From contig QFNI01000018.1 in the NCBI GenBank assembly GCA_003240775.1, forward strand, positions 1 through 64,000: a stretch of DNA of 64,000 nucleotides, read 5' to 3'. The notes under the pieces are model-generated. The model saw nothing but the letters and a program-made list of their open reading frames with translations. It ran no database searches and was not told the DNA's origin. The stretch is from Mesorhizobium amorphae (GTDB taxonomy: Bacteria; Pseudomonadota; Alphaproteobacteria; Rhizobiales; Rhizobiaceae). Each line of letters opens with the position of its first letter. The stretch's first letter is position 1. Of the stretch, positions 63,940 through 64,000 are shown piece by piece. Made by a program: the position numbers and the translations under genes.

Positions 63940-64000
63940 TCAAGGGTTCGGCGCGAGCGCAGGGGTTTCGCCGACAGGCGCGGAGACTGGCTTTTTCTTT
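63940..64000 (-). CDS. Possible C-terminal end of a gene upstream of lexA (partial)
   Basis: On the minus strand the last 61 bases read KKKPVSAPVGETPALAPNP and a stop at 63940-63942, a Pro/Ala-rich tail as seen at the end of membrane proteins such as ComEC, which neighbours lexA in some rhizobia. Twenty codons are too few for a family call, so this may be chance. Confidence 0.25.
   Translation of the reverse strand, partial: KKKPVSAPVGETPALAPNP

Overview
The window is GC-rich, densely coded alphaproteobacterial chromosome, most likely from the Hyphomicrobiales (Rhizobiales) and close to the Phyllobacteriaceae (Mesorhizobium, Chelativorans or Nitratireductor-like). The evidence is the gene content and order: dusB-ntrB-ntrC-ntrY-ntrX-dat-hfq-hflX, pdhA-pdhB-pdhC-lpd-lipA, fused ispDF, ppiD-trpD-trpC-moaC-moeA, a phosphatidylcholine synthase, an IalB protein, and an alphaproteobacterial LexA box (GTTC-N7-GTTC) upstream of lexA. 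No prophage, insertion sequence, CRISPR array or rRNA operon was seen. The strongest non-genic signal is a candidate XerC/XerD dif site at 62688-62715, which would place the window at the replication terminus.

Layout. 0-4.7 kb: the 5' end of a peptide-transporter binding protein, ialB, hspQ, an AEC permease, a UbiH-like flavin hydroxylase and pcs. 4.8-9.6 kb: a complete BMP-type nucleoside ABC operon (ATPase, two permeases, binding protein). 9.6-18.4 kb: rimO, a TerC protein, a DUF2188 protein, a three-subunit molybdenum hydroxylase (2Fe-2S, FAD and Mo subunits), a KdgK-like sugar kinase and an unknown secreted protein. 18.6-20.7 kb: tRNA-Ser(UGA), an IsdG/HmuQ-type heme monooxygenase and rlpA. 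20.8-26.9 kb: a tightly packed run dac-tmk-holB-metG-tatD-MBL hydrolase. 27-32.4 kb (minus strand): ppiD-trpD-trpC-moaC-moeA with overlapping ends. 32.5-41.1 kb: tpiA, secG, an L,D-transpeptidase, pyrG, a decayed alpha/beta hydrolase, a lipoprotein D,D-carboxypeptidase, kdsA, a PRC-barrel protein, eno and ftsB. 41.2-49.8 kb: the pyruvate dehydrogenase operon, with an Uma2-type nuclease fold between E1-beta and E2 and an SGNH hydrolase between E2 and E3, followed by glsB, lipA and a COQ10/RatA protein. 49.7-51.4 kb (minus): cinA-like and ispDF. 51.6-61.6 kb: the nitrogen-regulation cluster, D-amino-acid transaminase, hfq and hflX. 61.7-64 kb: mazG, the dif candidate and lexA.

Main themes are central carbon flow (tpiA, eno, PDH, lipoate synthesis), nitrogen signalling (NtrBC, NtrYX), envelope assembly (two D,D-carboxypeptidases, an L,D-transpeptidase, RlpA, KdsA, PpiD, SecG, FtsB) and molybdenum cofactor use (moaC, moeA and a molybdenum hydroxylase). 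I found no clearly new multigene system. The items most worth a second look are the dif site, the palindrome and possibly leaderless promoter at dusB-ntrBC, the repeats between ntrC and ntrY, the two inverted repeats ahead of pdhA, the Uma2 insertion in the PDH operon, and the hydrolase pseudogene.
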